64,000 nucleotides of DNA, taken from assembly GCA_021234535.1 (NCBI GenBank), contig CM037833.1:4656397-4720396 (forward strand), given 5' to 3'. The notes beneath the pieces are model-generated. The model ran no database searches and had not been told where the DNA came from. It was given only the letters and a program-made list of their open reading frames with translations. How positions within the stretch are numbered: position 1 is the first letter of the stretch; each line of letters starts with the position of its first letter. Made by a program: the position numbers and the translations under genes. Shown here piece after piece: positions 1 to 10,606 of this stretch. The DNA is from Stichopus chloronotus (Eukaryota; Echinodermata; Holothuroidea; Aspidochirotida; Stichopodidae).

Positions 1-744
1 AAGCATTACCTTATATGAGGAGACTCAAAGACAGAAAACAATGGAAATAATGATGACTTACTGCGATCTGCCGTCTTCGGAAACGAAGTTAACTTCTGTA
101 ACGATTACTTCTGTAACTGTTGGATCACTTAACTGAGCTGATAATGCAGTGCGCGCGACAGACGTACAGTACGTAGGCCCATGTCAGGATATGTACATGT
201 AGGCGCGGCGCGGCACCGTCAGGCCATTACACGTGCATAGAGCTGTGTAGAACATGTCCCAATCCCTGGTACATGCAGTACGCCTATACTGCTAAGAGAT
301 ACCTAACTTTCGAAGGGTGAGGGCGTATTCTATTTTCTTGCATCAGCCAGATTTGCTTTTTGGCCAAAAAAAGCGGATTGAGGGGCAATTTTTGTATGCT
401 TGGAGAGTAATTTTGATACATTACGTAAATTTAAAGAGATAATAATGATATAATCACTATTTTAGCGGGAAATGCTGAAAGACTGATTTCCCTTTTAGGT
501 CACGTTTATTACAACGTCAGATATAAATCTCCAAACTTCACTTAGCTTTTTCTCAACCCCTTTAAGGAAATGTAATGGTCTTCACTTATTAAACGCTCCC
601 TGCGTCGCAAGGCTTTGGAACGCCGGTGATGTAAACTCTGTCTGAACACGCCTTACCCTAAAAACGGGCAGTGTTTCTCAAAGGGGAAAAGAATATTTCC
701 CTTTATGAAATCTTTGCCCTTTTGGAAGGCTTTTCAACAACCAA
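1..744. other. No gene recognised; AT-rich non-coding DNA
   Basis: I see no ORF of recognisable family, no RNA gene and no clear repeat here. The stretch ends where the truncated Penelope-like coding fragment begins. Confidence 0.5.
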
Positions 745-1040
745 TTTCCCTTTATGGCTCAACTTCTACTGCATTCAAAGTCCGTTTCCGAAATCACAAA
801 TCTGCCATGCTTACTAACAAAAAGACATGTGAGGTGGCTATTCACTTCAACAGTTCCCCTCACAGCTTATCCGATTTCGTTTTTACCCCATTCGAACAAA
901 TCCAAAGTATTAGCAATACCAATAGAAATCTCCTCAGACGTGAAATCTACTGGACAGCACAATTACAAACCCTTAAACCCTTTGGCCTCAACAAAAGAAA
1001 TGAACTGCACTCTCAAAAACGCATCAACTTTACCTCTTAA
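745..1040 (+). pseudogene. Penelope-like retroelement fragment, GIY-YIG endonuclease C-terminal part
   Basis: The open frame contains AFKVRFRNHKSAMLTNKKT, then HFNSSPHSLSDF, then RREIYWTAQLQTLKPFGLN. This is the pattern of the C-terminal half of the GIY-YIG endonuclease at the end of Penelope-like element polymerases: a catalytic-region Arg helix, H-F-N, and a closing R-E-x-Y-W-x-x-x-L-Q-T-L-x-P-x-G-L-N. In intact elements this domain nicks DNA for target-primed reverse transcription. Upstream of about 755 the similarity stops: the GIY and YIG strands and the whole reverse transcriptase are absent, so the copy is 5'-truncated. The frame ends at 1040, and about 130 bp later comes a typical 3' motif of such elements. 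Family assignment is from remembered motif structure, not from a search. Confidence 0.72.
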
Positions 1041-1167
1041 TCTTCTTTGCCCTTTCTAACTTAAGCTCATTTTTCCTCTTTACCTCTTGTAATCTGTCTT
1101 TATCTTGTTCAAGTTCAAGTTCAGTAACTTTCTGACATTTTTGCTTCGACAGTCATTGTACTTCAAG

Positions 1168-1224
1168 CTCCACACTGAAGAAGGTCGAACGACCGAAACG
1201 TTTGTTTTTAATAAAATTTTGGAG
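1168..1224 (+). ncRNA. Hammerhead-ribozyme-like core in Penelope-like 3' UTR
   Basis: CTGAAGA at 1175-1181 is followed by an A, a hairpin GGTC-GAAC-GACC (1183-1194) and then GAAA (1195-1198). This is the order CUGANGA, stem II, GAAA of the hammerhead core. CTCCA (1168-1172) can pair with TGGAG (1220-1224) as a candidate stem I. Stem III and the UH cleavage site are not clear: the segment after GAAA is AT-rich with an AATAAA. Penelope-like elements are known to carry minimal hammerhead motifs, and the GIY-YIG fragment lies just upstream. Whether this copy could cleave is unknown. Confidence 0.5.
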
Positions 1225-1365
1225 TAACAGAAGTTCAGTTTCTTTCCTGTCACGTCTTTTTGCGTTTTTATTCTCTCTAATTATGAAAGTTACTGCTCGG
1301 CATCCCTGGTGGATCCTTCTGTTAGGAGCACATTGTTTGGAACTGTTGCTATTTGCTATTCCAAC

Positions 1366-1411
1366 CTTATATATATATATGGAGGTTATTTTGTGTGTGT
1401 GTGTGTGCGTG
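1366..1411. repeat. TA and TG microsatellite
   Basis: A short (TA)n tract is followed by (GT)n about 15 bases later. Simple repeat, no coding meaning. Confidence 0.8.
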
Positions 1412-3254
1412 AGTCAATGGAAGCGAAGGTATAAAGGTTGAATGTAATGAGGAGACATGTCGAATAACTATTTTACAATGGAGTAATTAAGCAACAAAAT
1501 TCATTGAGTCTTGCATACGCGTTAATCCGCTCATTGCAATCCGTTTACGCAATCACAGTCTCAGGATAAGATAAACAGGATGTGTTGCGCGTTGATAAAG
1601 GCGACTGTTAAACAGAAAAATAAAAGAAACAAGAGACAGAGGCACGAACACACGAGATTTCTGCTTTTCTGTTAGAAGTTCTAAGTTTATTTACGAGAAG
1701 GCGATTTTTGATTCTATAAGTAAGCCAAAGGCTGTTTTAAAATGGAACACCTCTTTCACCTCACCTCTTTTTTTTTTGTGTTTATCAACTTTTCGAAACA
1801 GTGAATATCCACGCCAGTTGCCAGCGACACTGTCTTTCCAAACTTGAATTTGTTTCAGTCACCATAGAGACTCCCTCGGGAGGTACATCTTTGAAGATAT
1901 TGACCAGGTTGCCCGTGTCGTCTTGAACAATTTCAAATTTTAACCACAATTTGGTTCCGTGCACTTTCTATACACTTGTAAATTACATTGTCGAGAGACA
2001 TATGCCATCCTTCAATTAAATACTGTCATTTTCATTAAGGATGCATCAATGAAGTTACCCATCATTTGGTAACATCAAACCCATAAAGTAATCTGTCAGT
2101 GGCTTACATTCTTGTCTGTTGTTTTTCATTTTGATGTGGTCCATTCCCGACCCCATTTGTTGCTTTTGTTTGAAGTGATTGTGGGTGGAGAAATCGGAAG
2201 AAAAGGCGTTGCTTGATGTGAAGTTGTTCTTTATTGTTAGATGTACACGTTGTTCAAGGACGGAATACTGCCTGAAATGAAATGACAATGTGAAATCATA
2301 TGGAATAATTTATAAAATTTTAGTGAAACGACACACTGTAATTCAATGCAACTACAAACTGATCACCTCATTACAATGTAATTGATCAAGTAGTATGCAC
2401 ACTGAATGTATCCATTATTAGTCATTATTAGTATACTTCCAATTACCTTGCTCGATTGAAGCACACGGTTAGGGTTGAATGAAAAATGTCAACCATTACA
2501 TGATTGTATTTTACACGTTTATTCAGTACGTTAGGTGAATTTGAAATCATATGACAGAATTTATCAGCTGCAACTTATTGTATTTTTTTAACCCAAATTG
2601 CATGAAAGACATCCTAGAGGTTTGAAAATGAAATCTTTTAGTTTTGTGTGTGCGCATAATCACCCTATATGCATTGTGAATAGGTATACGTGTATGTAGC
2701 GTTACTTTAATGTTTCTTGGACGAGGAAAGAAGTTACTAGGCATGTCTGTTAAATGCAGCATGGATATGGTGGGGGATCTTTTGTGGTTGCCTTTGCTGT
2801 TTTGTAAAGTCGAGTTATTTGACCCTATTTTGGTGCCAAATTGTATTTCGAAAATGTTAATTACCTTCTCAGAAGATATATACCATTCTACAATATCAGG
2901 GCATGCAAGAAGTGTTCCTAAAGCTAAGATGAGGGGACATTTAAATTGGATTACACCAATACAGGGTCATTAGGGGACAAGAAACAAATTACATGAAAGT
3001 GGTTTTTAGTCACATGTAAGTGGTTGTTCCCTGTACGACCTACCAAACTGAACAATTTTTATGGTGGGGGGTGGATACCCTTAATTTTGTCATAAAGAGG
3101 CACCATTGAGAGTCTCAGTCTTTTTCATTCCTTTTTTTTCTTTTACTTTATTCCAAAGTTAAGGAACCTATGCGATGGTGATGTGTGTTTGTGTGAGTGA
3201 GTAGGAGTGAGTGTGCTTGTATGTGCAAGTAGCTTGTAAACTTAGCTTATAAAC
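1412..3254. other. No gene recognised
   Basis: Short open frames on both strands match no family I know and have no supporting splice or motif evidence. The DNA is AT-rich with homopolymer T runs near 1768 and a GT/GAGT-rich stretch near 3180-3220. Confidence 0.45.
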
Positions 3255-3835
3255 AAGATATCTCAAGCAGGGAAATTTGCTTGAAGTTCGTGTCCACCAT
3301 GAATAGATGATCCCTATTTTTTTTTCATGTAGGTGAAAGGTCATTTGATGTCACCGGAAATTTAAGCCTGATAACCTATTAAGGAAAATATCTCAGCAAT
3401 AAACATTGCTGCAACTTCAATCTCAAAGCATTGGTAGCTCTTAATGAGTAGATGATCCATGTCAAGTTTATTGGAAGTCAAAAGTCACATGAGGTGCAGT
3501 AGATATCATAGTTTGAAAACCTTATTAAACGTGGTATCTCAATAGGGGAGAGTTGCTGGGAGTTGAAACTTGATGTGAAAGCTGTCTATTGTAATGATAT
3601 GATTTTCTATTGTTTGTTCTTGGAGGTCAAAAGTCATTTGAAGTCACCAGATGTTGAAGTCTGACAACCTCGGAAGATATCTCAGCAACTGAAAGTTGTT
3701 GAAAGTTCAAATCGTAAAACATGGTTGCTCTTGATCAGTATAGATGTGGTCTGTGATGTTTTTGGTCGAAGGTCACAAAAGGTCAGCACATGTCATATTT
3801 TAAAAACTTTGTAAACACAGTATTTTCAGAAAGTA
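3255..3835. repeat. Diverged tandem repeat, about 145-200 bp unit, GATATCTCA and AAGGTCATTTGA-type motifs
   Basis: The same word order recurs about four times: a copy of GATATCTCA or GGTATCTCA, then a TTGCTG/TTGTTG-AGTT phrase, then a GTAGATGATCC-like phrase, then GTCAAAAGTCATTTGAAGTCAC. Units are heavily diverged. Related phrases occur near 24.9, 42.05, 50.6, 51.8-52.5 and 56.9 kb, so this belongs to a dispersed family. The function is unknown and the unit boundaries are approximate. Confidence 0.5.
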
Positions 3836-5180
3836 CACTGGGGTACTCGCATGCTACAATTTATTACACCTGATTTTACATTACGACCAATACGATCAAA
3901 TTGAATGGGGATATAAGATGAACCAGGACCAAACATACCAGCACAGGCTCTTATCTACACGATCATGTATACTTCTTTCTCTTGCAGCATTTTTTGATAG
4001 ATGAGAAAAGGAAGGGGAGGGGGACGGAGCTTCAAATTTGACACTTTTTTCTTTAAAAAGCAAACTATATTTGGCCTCAAAACGAAATCACCTTCTTAAA
4101 AAAAAACACTAGAGCACACAGGAACACATGAATCATAACTGGCTATTAAAAAAAATGATAATAAAAAAGGAGGAGAAAGCATTTTTCCCTCCAAAATTGA
4201 ATTCTGTCCTCCGGTTTCCTATATGTTTGCGTATGTATGATAACTTTTTTCTCTCTCCACCTCTGTCCCTTCTCTCTACCTTCAATAACGTGACTGAATG
4301 AAACACACTAGAAGAAATGTAAACTATTTTTCTGTAGCTGCATGCTGGGCTGTTGGAATACAACTGACATTAAACTTTAAGTAAGGGGGAGCTCCAATAA
4401 AAAAAAAAAATCTGATTAGGAGAAATGGACGAGTTGAGCAAGTAAAAAAAAATAATACTAAATATGAACAGGTTACTAGCTGTATGTTTAGCAGCAAAAT
4501 ACTGACCAAATAATCGATAAAAGTATAACAGCCTTTAAAGGTTATGAAGACAATAGACATGACAATCGACCCAAAAAATAAGAGAGAAAATATACAATGA
4601 ATTCAATGCGCATGGCCTAGACACTCCTAAACACTTCAAGTTAAGAAGAGTTCCTTAGACGGTAATCCCCTTATTGGAATCCCTTCACACAACCACAGTA
4701 ACAGCGTAGGTTAAACAGGATGTGCCTTCCTGACAAAGAAAACTGACTAAGCTTCATAGACAAACTCACACCAATGCAGGGAATATATGGCAGTGTCAAT
4801 TTATGGTAATCCCACTAGATTTTACCCTATGTCGTAAGAGCTAAAGTTTATAAGGGATAGGTACTTCTTTGGACACAGATTACTTTTGTGGGATAGATCC
4901 AGTGCACACGTGATATCCAGATATATTTACTCACAACGGCTATTATTCTATTAAAGGGTGACTGGTTTATCCGAACTATAAGCCGACTGTCACTACCAGG
5001 TTGTTCAGGAAATTTTCGGATAAAAGAACAAAGTAAATCTCTTAGATTCCCGGAAATCGCCATTCCAAGACTCAGCAACAATACTCATGAATGGGCCTTA
5101 TTACATTGTTCCCTGTTAGAAGAACCATCGATGGCGCTCTATAGTCTTGTCATTTGTAGAGATATTTAGCTTCAATAGTA
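3836..5180. other. No gene recognised
   Basis: Contains T-rich and A-rich runs and several short minus-strand frames without motifs. Nothing is assignable. Confidence 0.45.
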
Positions 5181-5190
5181 AGTTTGACCG

Positions 5191-5431
5191 TGGGGAGGGG
5201 GCAAAGTGAGACCCTCCCATTTTTGATAAGTGATTTACGTACAAAGTCAATGGGAATGAAATTGGCAAAGTTGATCCCCATTTTGAGCCCCCAGTTCCTA
5301 GACGGAGAAGGATATAACCCTGTTACTCTCTGGGGATTTAAAATTGTCTTTGTTCTTGACGCCTGTGGAGTTTGGGGGTCATCGGCGTCAGAGTTTTGCA
5401 TGGGGAGGGGGCAAAGTGAGACCCTCCCATT
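5191..5431. repeat. Pair of 31-bp perfect direct repeats
   Basis: A 31-base G-rich sequence beginning TGGGGAGGGGGCAAAGTGAG and ending ACCCTCCCATT occurs at about 5192-5222 and again at about 5400-5430, some 209 bp apart. The intervening DNA has no recognised content. The pair could be the edges of a small duplicated or mobile unit, and it lies about 330 bp upstream of the gypsy gag. I could not show that it is an LTR. Confidence 0.7.
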
Positions 5432-5758
5432 GCACACCATATTATCTTATATGATTTTGAACTCAGTGTGGATTTGAATACCTCTTTGAAGGATTTAGCC
5501 CATGTTAGCGCTATAGCCTCTTCTGAAAATATCTGGTTAGATTGTAATCAAGTTTACCGTAATTTATTTCTTTACGGCTTGCGGATCAGTCAATTTTACC
5601 GAGCCATGCTTGTCATGTTATTTGTGTTTGGTAACATTACCTTTTCATTAAATCTACCTAGTTTAAGCCTAGTGGGTATACTCAATTAGGTTTTATTCCA
5701 CCTCTTCTTTTTAGTCATTTGATACACGTTTTTTTTTTAAGGAAGAACAAACTGTAGG
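5432..5758 (+). other. Leader region upstream of the gypsy gag; no LTR identified
   Basis: No TG...CA-bounded repeat matching the 3' side of the element and no primer-binding site were found. The only notable feature is a polypyrimidine tract just before the gag start. Confidence 0.35.
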
Positions 5759-6829
5759 ATGGCGAATGCAGAGCCCGCACAGGATAGACCATTAAGGCCT
5801 ACCGACTTCCTACTCACCAGATTTTCAGGCCAGCGCGTAGATAGTGATGAGTGCTTAGCTCACTTTCTCGCCTTCGAAGATTATATGCATGCTCAGCAAA
5901 TACACTTAGACAATGATGACGGCATCCAAAATACCATCAGTGTGTTCAAACGTACGTTATCGGGAGCAGCGCGTCTGTGGGTTGAAGGCAAGATGTTTCA
6001 TACCATTGCCGATCTCAAAAGGCAGTCTCTAGCACGCTTTAGTAAAAGTAAATCCCATTATTCACATATTCATGCCTTCGATAACATAATGTATACATCA
6101 GGTGACAGTGTAGAATTACACTTATCAAAAATAAGGCAGGCTGCGGATAAACTTGGCTATGGTGAAGCTCAAAGCAGAGACAAATTCCTCGGTACGTTGC
6201 CAAAAGATTGTCGTGCTGCAGTGCTTATGTCCGCACCTGTTGATGCGAATGTAGAACATTTGATGGGTAAAGCTCAGCGTTTTCTGGACCTACAGGTTGA
6301 TAGTCCCAAACCGAACACACATGCCGAAGTAACCTTTAACATTCAAGATACGCCTTCAGTTAAAGACACTGACTCCGAGAAACTACAGTCATTGATTTCC
6401 ACATCAGTGGAAACCCTTCACACTGCATTGCAGGAGAATCAGAAGGAGGGACACAATATCAAGCGCCCTTCCCGATCCCCAAATCGCCAGAATTTTAGAG
6501 TCCGTTCACATTCTCCCTCCTTGCCTAGAAATCGTTCCCCCTATCGTTCACCATCATCTCGTCGCGATCGCAAGTTTTCCGGTTCCTGCGCAGAATACCG
6601 TTCACACCAGAACAAGCTCTTTCGACAGCGTGATCGCTCCAAATCTAGACAGCGTAGGCCTAATAGCATAATTTGTTATAATTTGTTATTTGTCCTAACT
6701 TTGGGTATCCCTACCATTCTCCCGATTTTCACTCTGAGTTGCCATCCCAGACTCGTGAGTATCTTCCACCTCAAAACGTACCAAACAATTTTAATCGTCC
6801 TCAACATTTTTAGAGAGGAGTACCGGTAA
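5759..6829 (+). CDS. Gypsy-type Gag (capsid-like) polyprotein fragment
   Basis: A 356-codon frame starting ATGGCGAATGCAGAG. Residues about 10-190 have the retrotransposon Gag pattern: a short FSG start, an AxLWVEG helix, FSKSKSHYSH, then DSVELHLSKIRQAADKLGY and FLGTLPKDCRAAV. Residues about 235-300 are Arg/Ser-rich (SRSPNRQ, RSPYRSPSSRRDRK) and probably bind nucleic acid in place of a clear CCHC knuckle, which I do not see. After about 6690 the frame looks non-coding, while another frame reads HSPDFHSELPSQTREYLPP, so a frameshift probably cuts the Gag tail. In intact elements Gag forms the intracellular particle. Confidence 0.72.
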   Translation: MANAEPAQDRPLRPTDFLLTRFSGQRVDSDECLAHFLAFEDYMHAQQIHLDNDDGIQNTISVFKRTLSGAARLWVEGKMFHTIADLKRQSLARFSKSKSHYSHIHAFDNIMYTSGDSVELHLSKIRQAADKLGYGEAQSRDKFLGTLPKDCRAAVLMSAPVDANVEHLMGKAQRFLDLQVDSPKPNTHAEVTFNIQDTPSVKDTDSEKLQSLISTSVETLHTALQENQKEGHNIKRPSRSPNRQNFRVRSHSPSLPRNRSPYRSPSSRRDRKFSGSCAEYRSHQNKLFRQRDRSKSRQRRPNSIICYNLLFVLTLGIPTILPIFTLSCHPRLVSIFHLKTYQTILIVLNIFREEYR

Positions 6830-6887
6830 GAGCGCTTATTACTCAGATACTCCTGATTTTACTGCTACCAACCTTCAAGAGAATGTT

Positions 6888-8133
6888 TTGGACAAAACAG
6901 AGGTCATTGATATTCAGTTGAATTCTAAAAATATTACTCAAGGAAGATTACCTGATGGTAAATCTGTTCTTGTTCTCTTTGACAGCGGTTCTACACGCAC
7001 ACTTATTTCTGGAAATTTTGTGTCAAATTCGAAGTATCTCTCTTCTCAAATACCAGAAAATGTCCCTTCAAGAAAGTTTCGTTTAGGAAATGGTGCAATT
7101 TTGGTCGCTGACAAGAAAATCAATTTTAAGCTTAACATTCAAACACACACCCTGGATATATGTGCCTTTATCATAAATCAACTTAGGGGTATCGATCTAA
7201 TTTTAGGTACCGACATTCTAAGCTCTTACAATGGCACACTAGACTTTGCTACAAATGTCATTCGTTTCAAATGTTCACAAATTTATCTTCGTCCTGTGCA
7301 TAATGTGACACTCAACCCTGGACAAACAAAGTGCATTTTACTTCGGGGTCGCATTCCTACGTATTTAAAAAATTCGAAGATTCCGCTTCATGCGATAGGA
7401 CTTTGTAACAACGTTTGCCCATCTGAAACATTGATAAAATTTCGAAATGGCCGTACACGTCTCTTATTAACCATCCCAACGCAGCGATTGTTTACGTTTT
7501 CCCCTCGGCAGTCAGTGGCGTATTTTGATACAGACGAACTTGTCACTTTCACACAAGAATTCACCTTTGATCATATAGGTTTCACCCAGTGTCAACCTCC
7601 CCTGAGTCAATTCAGAGAGACAATTCGTCTTTTAAACTTGTCAAAATATCCTCATTTAGACAATGGCGACCCACTTGTCACCCTTCGTGAGGAAGAGGTC
7701 ATCAGAAAGTGCATTCACTTGCAAGACAGCGTACTTACTTATGATGAACAAATTGCGTTTTATCGAGACCTTGACTCACATCGTCATGCTTTTTCATTAT
7801 ATGGCGAAATCTCTAGTTGCCCTGATTTCAATGTCGACATACAGCTCACTGATCATGAACCTTTTTTCATTCCTCCATATGTCACATCAGATGCTGATAC
7901 TGACTTGGAAAGCTGGTTAAATTAGGAATCTTAGGACGAGGACACAAATCTTATACCTCCCCAGTCTTCCTCATTTCTAAAAAAGGAACTACAGACAAAA
8001 GAGTGGTTACTGATTTCCGCCATCTTAATTCTAGAATCAAACGTCTCAATCACCCTTTTCCTTTAATCAATGAAACACTTCGAACAATACGATACTCTGA
8101 TGCTGCCGTACTTAGCGTTTTAGATCCAAAGTC
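6888..8133 (+). pseudogene. Gypsy pol: aspartic protease and N-terminal reverse transcriptase, truncated
   Basis: LFDSGSTRTLISG (near 6976) is the retroviral-type aspartic protease active site, and GIDLILGTDIL is the second conserved protease strand. The RT start follows at about 7850 with FFIPPY and, after a stop at 7923-7925, KSYTSPVFLISKKGTTDKR, VVTDFRHLNSRI and AVLSVLDPKSA. That is RT fingers up to the first catalytic Asp region (LD.K.A). At 8134 the sequence changes abruptly to LINE DNA. Palm motif C (YxDD), the RT thumb and RNase H are absent from the window. The reading frame has at least one stop between protease and RT, so this copy is non-functional. Confidence 0.78.
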
Positions 8134-9002
8134 AGCGACAGTGCTCCCCACAGCTGGAGGCCCACGAAGGCCTACGGCCACATGAGAGACACTCTCCGTA
8201 TTATATTGTCCGTGGGGGACGTCTCGCAATCCAGTGCGGGTACCCAATATCGGGCTATTTTTGATGAATTGGTCGGCCAGGTCCATCCAACCAACTATGC
8301 TTCGGGGCCGGAAGTGTGGAGTGTAGTTCACAGCAGGTCACTTGACTTTCGCCGGCGAGACCTGTTGTGGCGCATTGCGCATGACGCCCATTGTAACCAA
8401 CCTCAAGCGCCATCGGTGGCGTCTTGGAGATGGCATTTGCCCCCGCAATGGATGTAAAAGATGGGAGAGTGTTCCACATGTGTTTTGGCAGTGTGACTTT
8501 GTGGCCCTCCTCTGGGAATGGTTTCAAGTCCTGACTGATCGCCTCACGTTTTGTATGGTCTCTCTCCCCCATTGTGCAACACAAGTGTTCGCGAGATACC
8601 TTTATATCGGCCTCCATAAAGCTGGCCGTATGGAGAGACCGTTGTGATATTGTATTTAGGGATGAGGGGCGGCCTGCGGACGTCGTCTTGGCATCGGTGA
8701 AGGCGGAGATTAGGTTAACCTAGAGGGTTGAGTCCGACTTCTTTCGTTTGTCTAGGTCGACGGTTGGCAGACGGTGGGGTCCCATTGCTTCGGTGCGGGC
8801 GGACCGGTTGGTATTGAAGTTGTAAGTTTTTGTTGTTCCTGTACATATGTACATATACTGTATTTGTGTGGTTCTATTACTGTAAGGAACATAATTTTCT
8901 GTTTCATTTGGTAGTGTGTAAATAGTTCGCGTTTTTGCTTTTCCTGAGCCGGTTTGAGTTTGTATTTGTTGTTTCTGTGCCGTTTTCTATGCACTTAAAA
9001 AG
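8134..9002 (+). mobile_element. LINE copy 1: 5'-truncated 3' end of the Tx1/L1-type element
   Basis: From 8134 to 9002 the sequence is near-identical to 13251-14152 of the larger LINE downstream, covering the ORF2 C-terminal zinc region and 3' UTR. It shares the 3' end GCACTTAAAAAG. The copy carries a 1-base C insertion near 8386, a 34-bp deletion at 8545-8554 relative to the longer copy, and in-frame stops. The truncated 5' end is typical of incomplete target-primed reverse transcription. I could not see a target-site duplication: the gypsy flanks on the two sides do not match each other and belong to different parts of pol. Confidence 0.85.
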
Positions 9003-9263
9003 TACCCCTGAAGAAAATATTTACCAGATCTCTTTCCGACAAAAGTTGAAACACATACTTCGCCCAAGCCGGTCTCCAATACACATTCTGCAAATCGTGA
9101 CAAACCTGAACCTAAATCCTCCGTCTCGAGTACACCCGCCTCGACCTAATCCCTTGCCTAGTACCAGTTCCTGTTCCTCCCGAACCGAGACTTACTGACA
9201 AGGAAACTGAAGAAACATTCTCTGAGCCGCCACCAGACCTATACATTCCACCTACACCGCTCA
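9003..9263 (+). pseudogene. Gypsy pol linker between RNase H and integrase, Pro-rich
   Basis: One frame reads VPVPVPPEPRLTDKETEETF then SEPPPDLYIPPTPLT, ending exactly at the LINE copy 2 insertion site. After that LINE the sequence resumes with LISDIDSLVTTHIP and then the integrase N-terminus. The upstream part shows frame breaks and a stop. A Pro/Glu-rich spacer before integrase fits gypsy elements, but this stretch is assigned mainly by position. Confidence 0.5.
9253..9263 (+). repeat. Target-site duplication, left copy (LINE copy 2)
   Basis: TACACCGCTCA at 9253-9263 is repeated exactly at 14153-14163 and brackets the LINE. It defines the insertion boundaries and shows the element inserted into gypsy DNA. 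Confidence 0.85.
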
Positions 9264-9460
9264 CCGTCGTGGAGTGCAGACGTGTTTTCGTCTCGCTCCT
9301 CTGCTGCACTGTAAACTACACTACTACTACTGCTTACTTGCCTGTTGCCTGGTGCTGTTTTCGGTTTGTTTTTCGTGGTTGGGTCCCGCTCATTCAGTTA
9401 CGTTACCTTTTCCTTTCTATTTGTTTGTTTTCGTGGCCTAGTGCCACTTAAATCGTTGCT

Positions 9461-10589
9461 ATGCCCGGAGGTCGGGATAGCACGATTGTTAAGTTGCAGT
9501 TTAGGTCGGATGTAAACGTTACACCCCCTCAGGTGTTTTCGTTGTTGAAAAATAATGGGGTAGAGGTTAAAGACGTACAGATGTTGCAGGCGCTTGCGGC
9601 CCGCAACACCTATGACCTAAAGTTCAGGTCAGATGCGGCCCGTTTACAGGGTGTATCTTGCCTTAAAGGGCTGGATGGGCTAACTGTCACCCCATATGAT
9701 CGCTCTGTGGTGGTGACAGTACTGTACCTGAACTTTGAGGTCGATCAGGGTCTGGTTGCGAGGGTTTTAGGCCAGTACGGAACTGTCTCAGACATGCGGT
9801 GGGTCACATACAGTGAAGGTGTCTTAAAAGGCATCCTGAACGGAAAGAGGCAGTTCCGTATGGTATTGAAGAGGGATATTCCGTCCTTCCTCTTCATAGG
9901 GGGTTCCAAAGCGCACATTCGATACTTTGGGCAGCCCCGCACCTGTTTCAAATGCGGAGAGGAGGGGCACGAAGCCAAATCGTGTCCCAATAGACGTTGT
10001 GGCAAGTGCCTGCAGCTTGGGCACGAAAAGGCGGAGTGTCCCAACCAGGTGCGGTGTAACCTCTGTGGGGGGAGGGACACGTTTCGGGTTCCTGCCCAAC
10101 TTCGTACTCGGCTCGTGCAAGTGCGGATGCTGGATCGCCTCCTGTACCCCCGCATTCAGACCCTGAACCAATGGTGGAGGACCCTAGGGGTCCCCTTCGC
10201 CTGATGAGGTGGCACGTCAGGTCGAAGAGGAATTTAAGGCCTCTAAGCATTGTGCGGAGGTCTCTGGGACCCCTGAGGCAGACCCCTCATCAGCCTCCCC
10301 TTCAACACCTACGGAGGCAGAGACTGAAGCGTCAGCAGTGGAGAATGACCTTCAGCTCTCATCGGACTCGGAGTCTGATTCTGCCATGTCAGATGCTGGG
10401 GATTCGGCCTCAGAGCCTCCACCAAAGGAACCACCATCCGGGGAGGGCTGGTTTGATCTGTGCGAGGGGGTTCCACCGGAACCAAACTTGAAAAGGTCGG
10501 CCTCTACATCAGACCAGGGACTTCATCCTTCTGGGCCACCAACGCCCAGCCCACGTAATAAAAAGGCCAAGTCAGGAACAGACAGTTAG
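9461..10589 (+). pseudogene. LINE ORF1, Gag-like RNA-binding protein with CCHC zinc knuckles, two frameshifts
   Basis: Starting at ATGCCCGGAGG, residues about 1-160 form a globular N-terminal region. It is followed by tandem knuckles CFKCGEEGHEAKSC and CGKCLQLGHEKAEC, then CNLCGG where the frame breaks in a G run near 10070. The next frame gives GHVSGSCP (the rest of the third knuckle) and a Ser/Pro-rich stretch. A second break near 10190 returns to the frame ending at 10589 (VARQVEEEF, then an acidic Ser/Glu tail and a basic NKKAKSG end). ORF1 proteins coat the LINE RNA and act as nucleic-acid chaperones. The two breaks make this copy non-functional. It precedes ORF2 by 17 bases. Confidence 0.82.
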
Positions 10590-10606
10590 TCATAAAACAT
10601 TTCATC

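Noticed and set aside
5450..5758. 5' LTR of the gypsy element
   Set aside because: No match to sequence at the 3' side and no primer-binding site; the LTR is probably lost or outside the recognised part.
9745..10250. Several overlapping minus-strand frames inside LINE ORF1
   Set aside because: They are shadows of the GC-rich ORF1 coding strand, with no independent motif.
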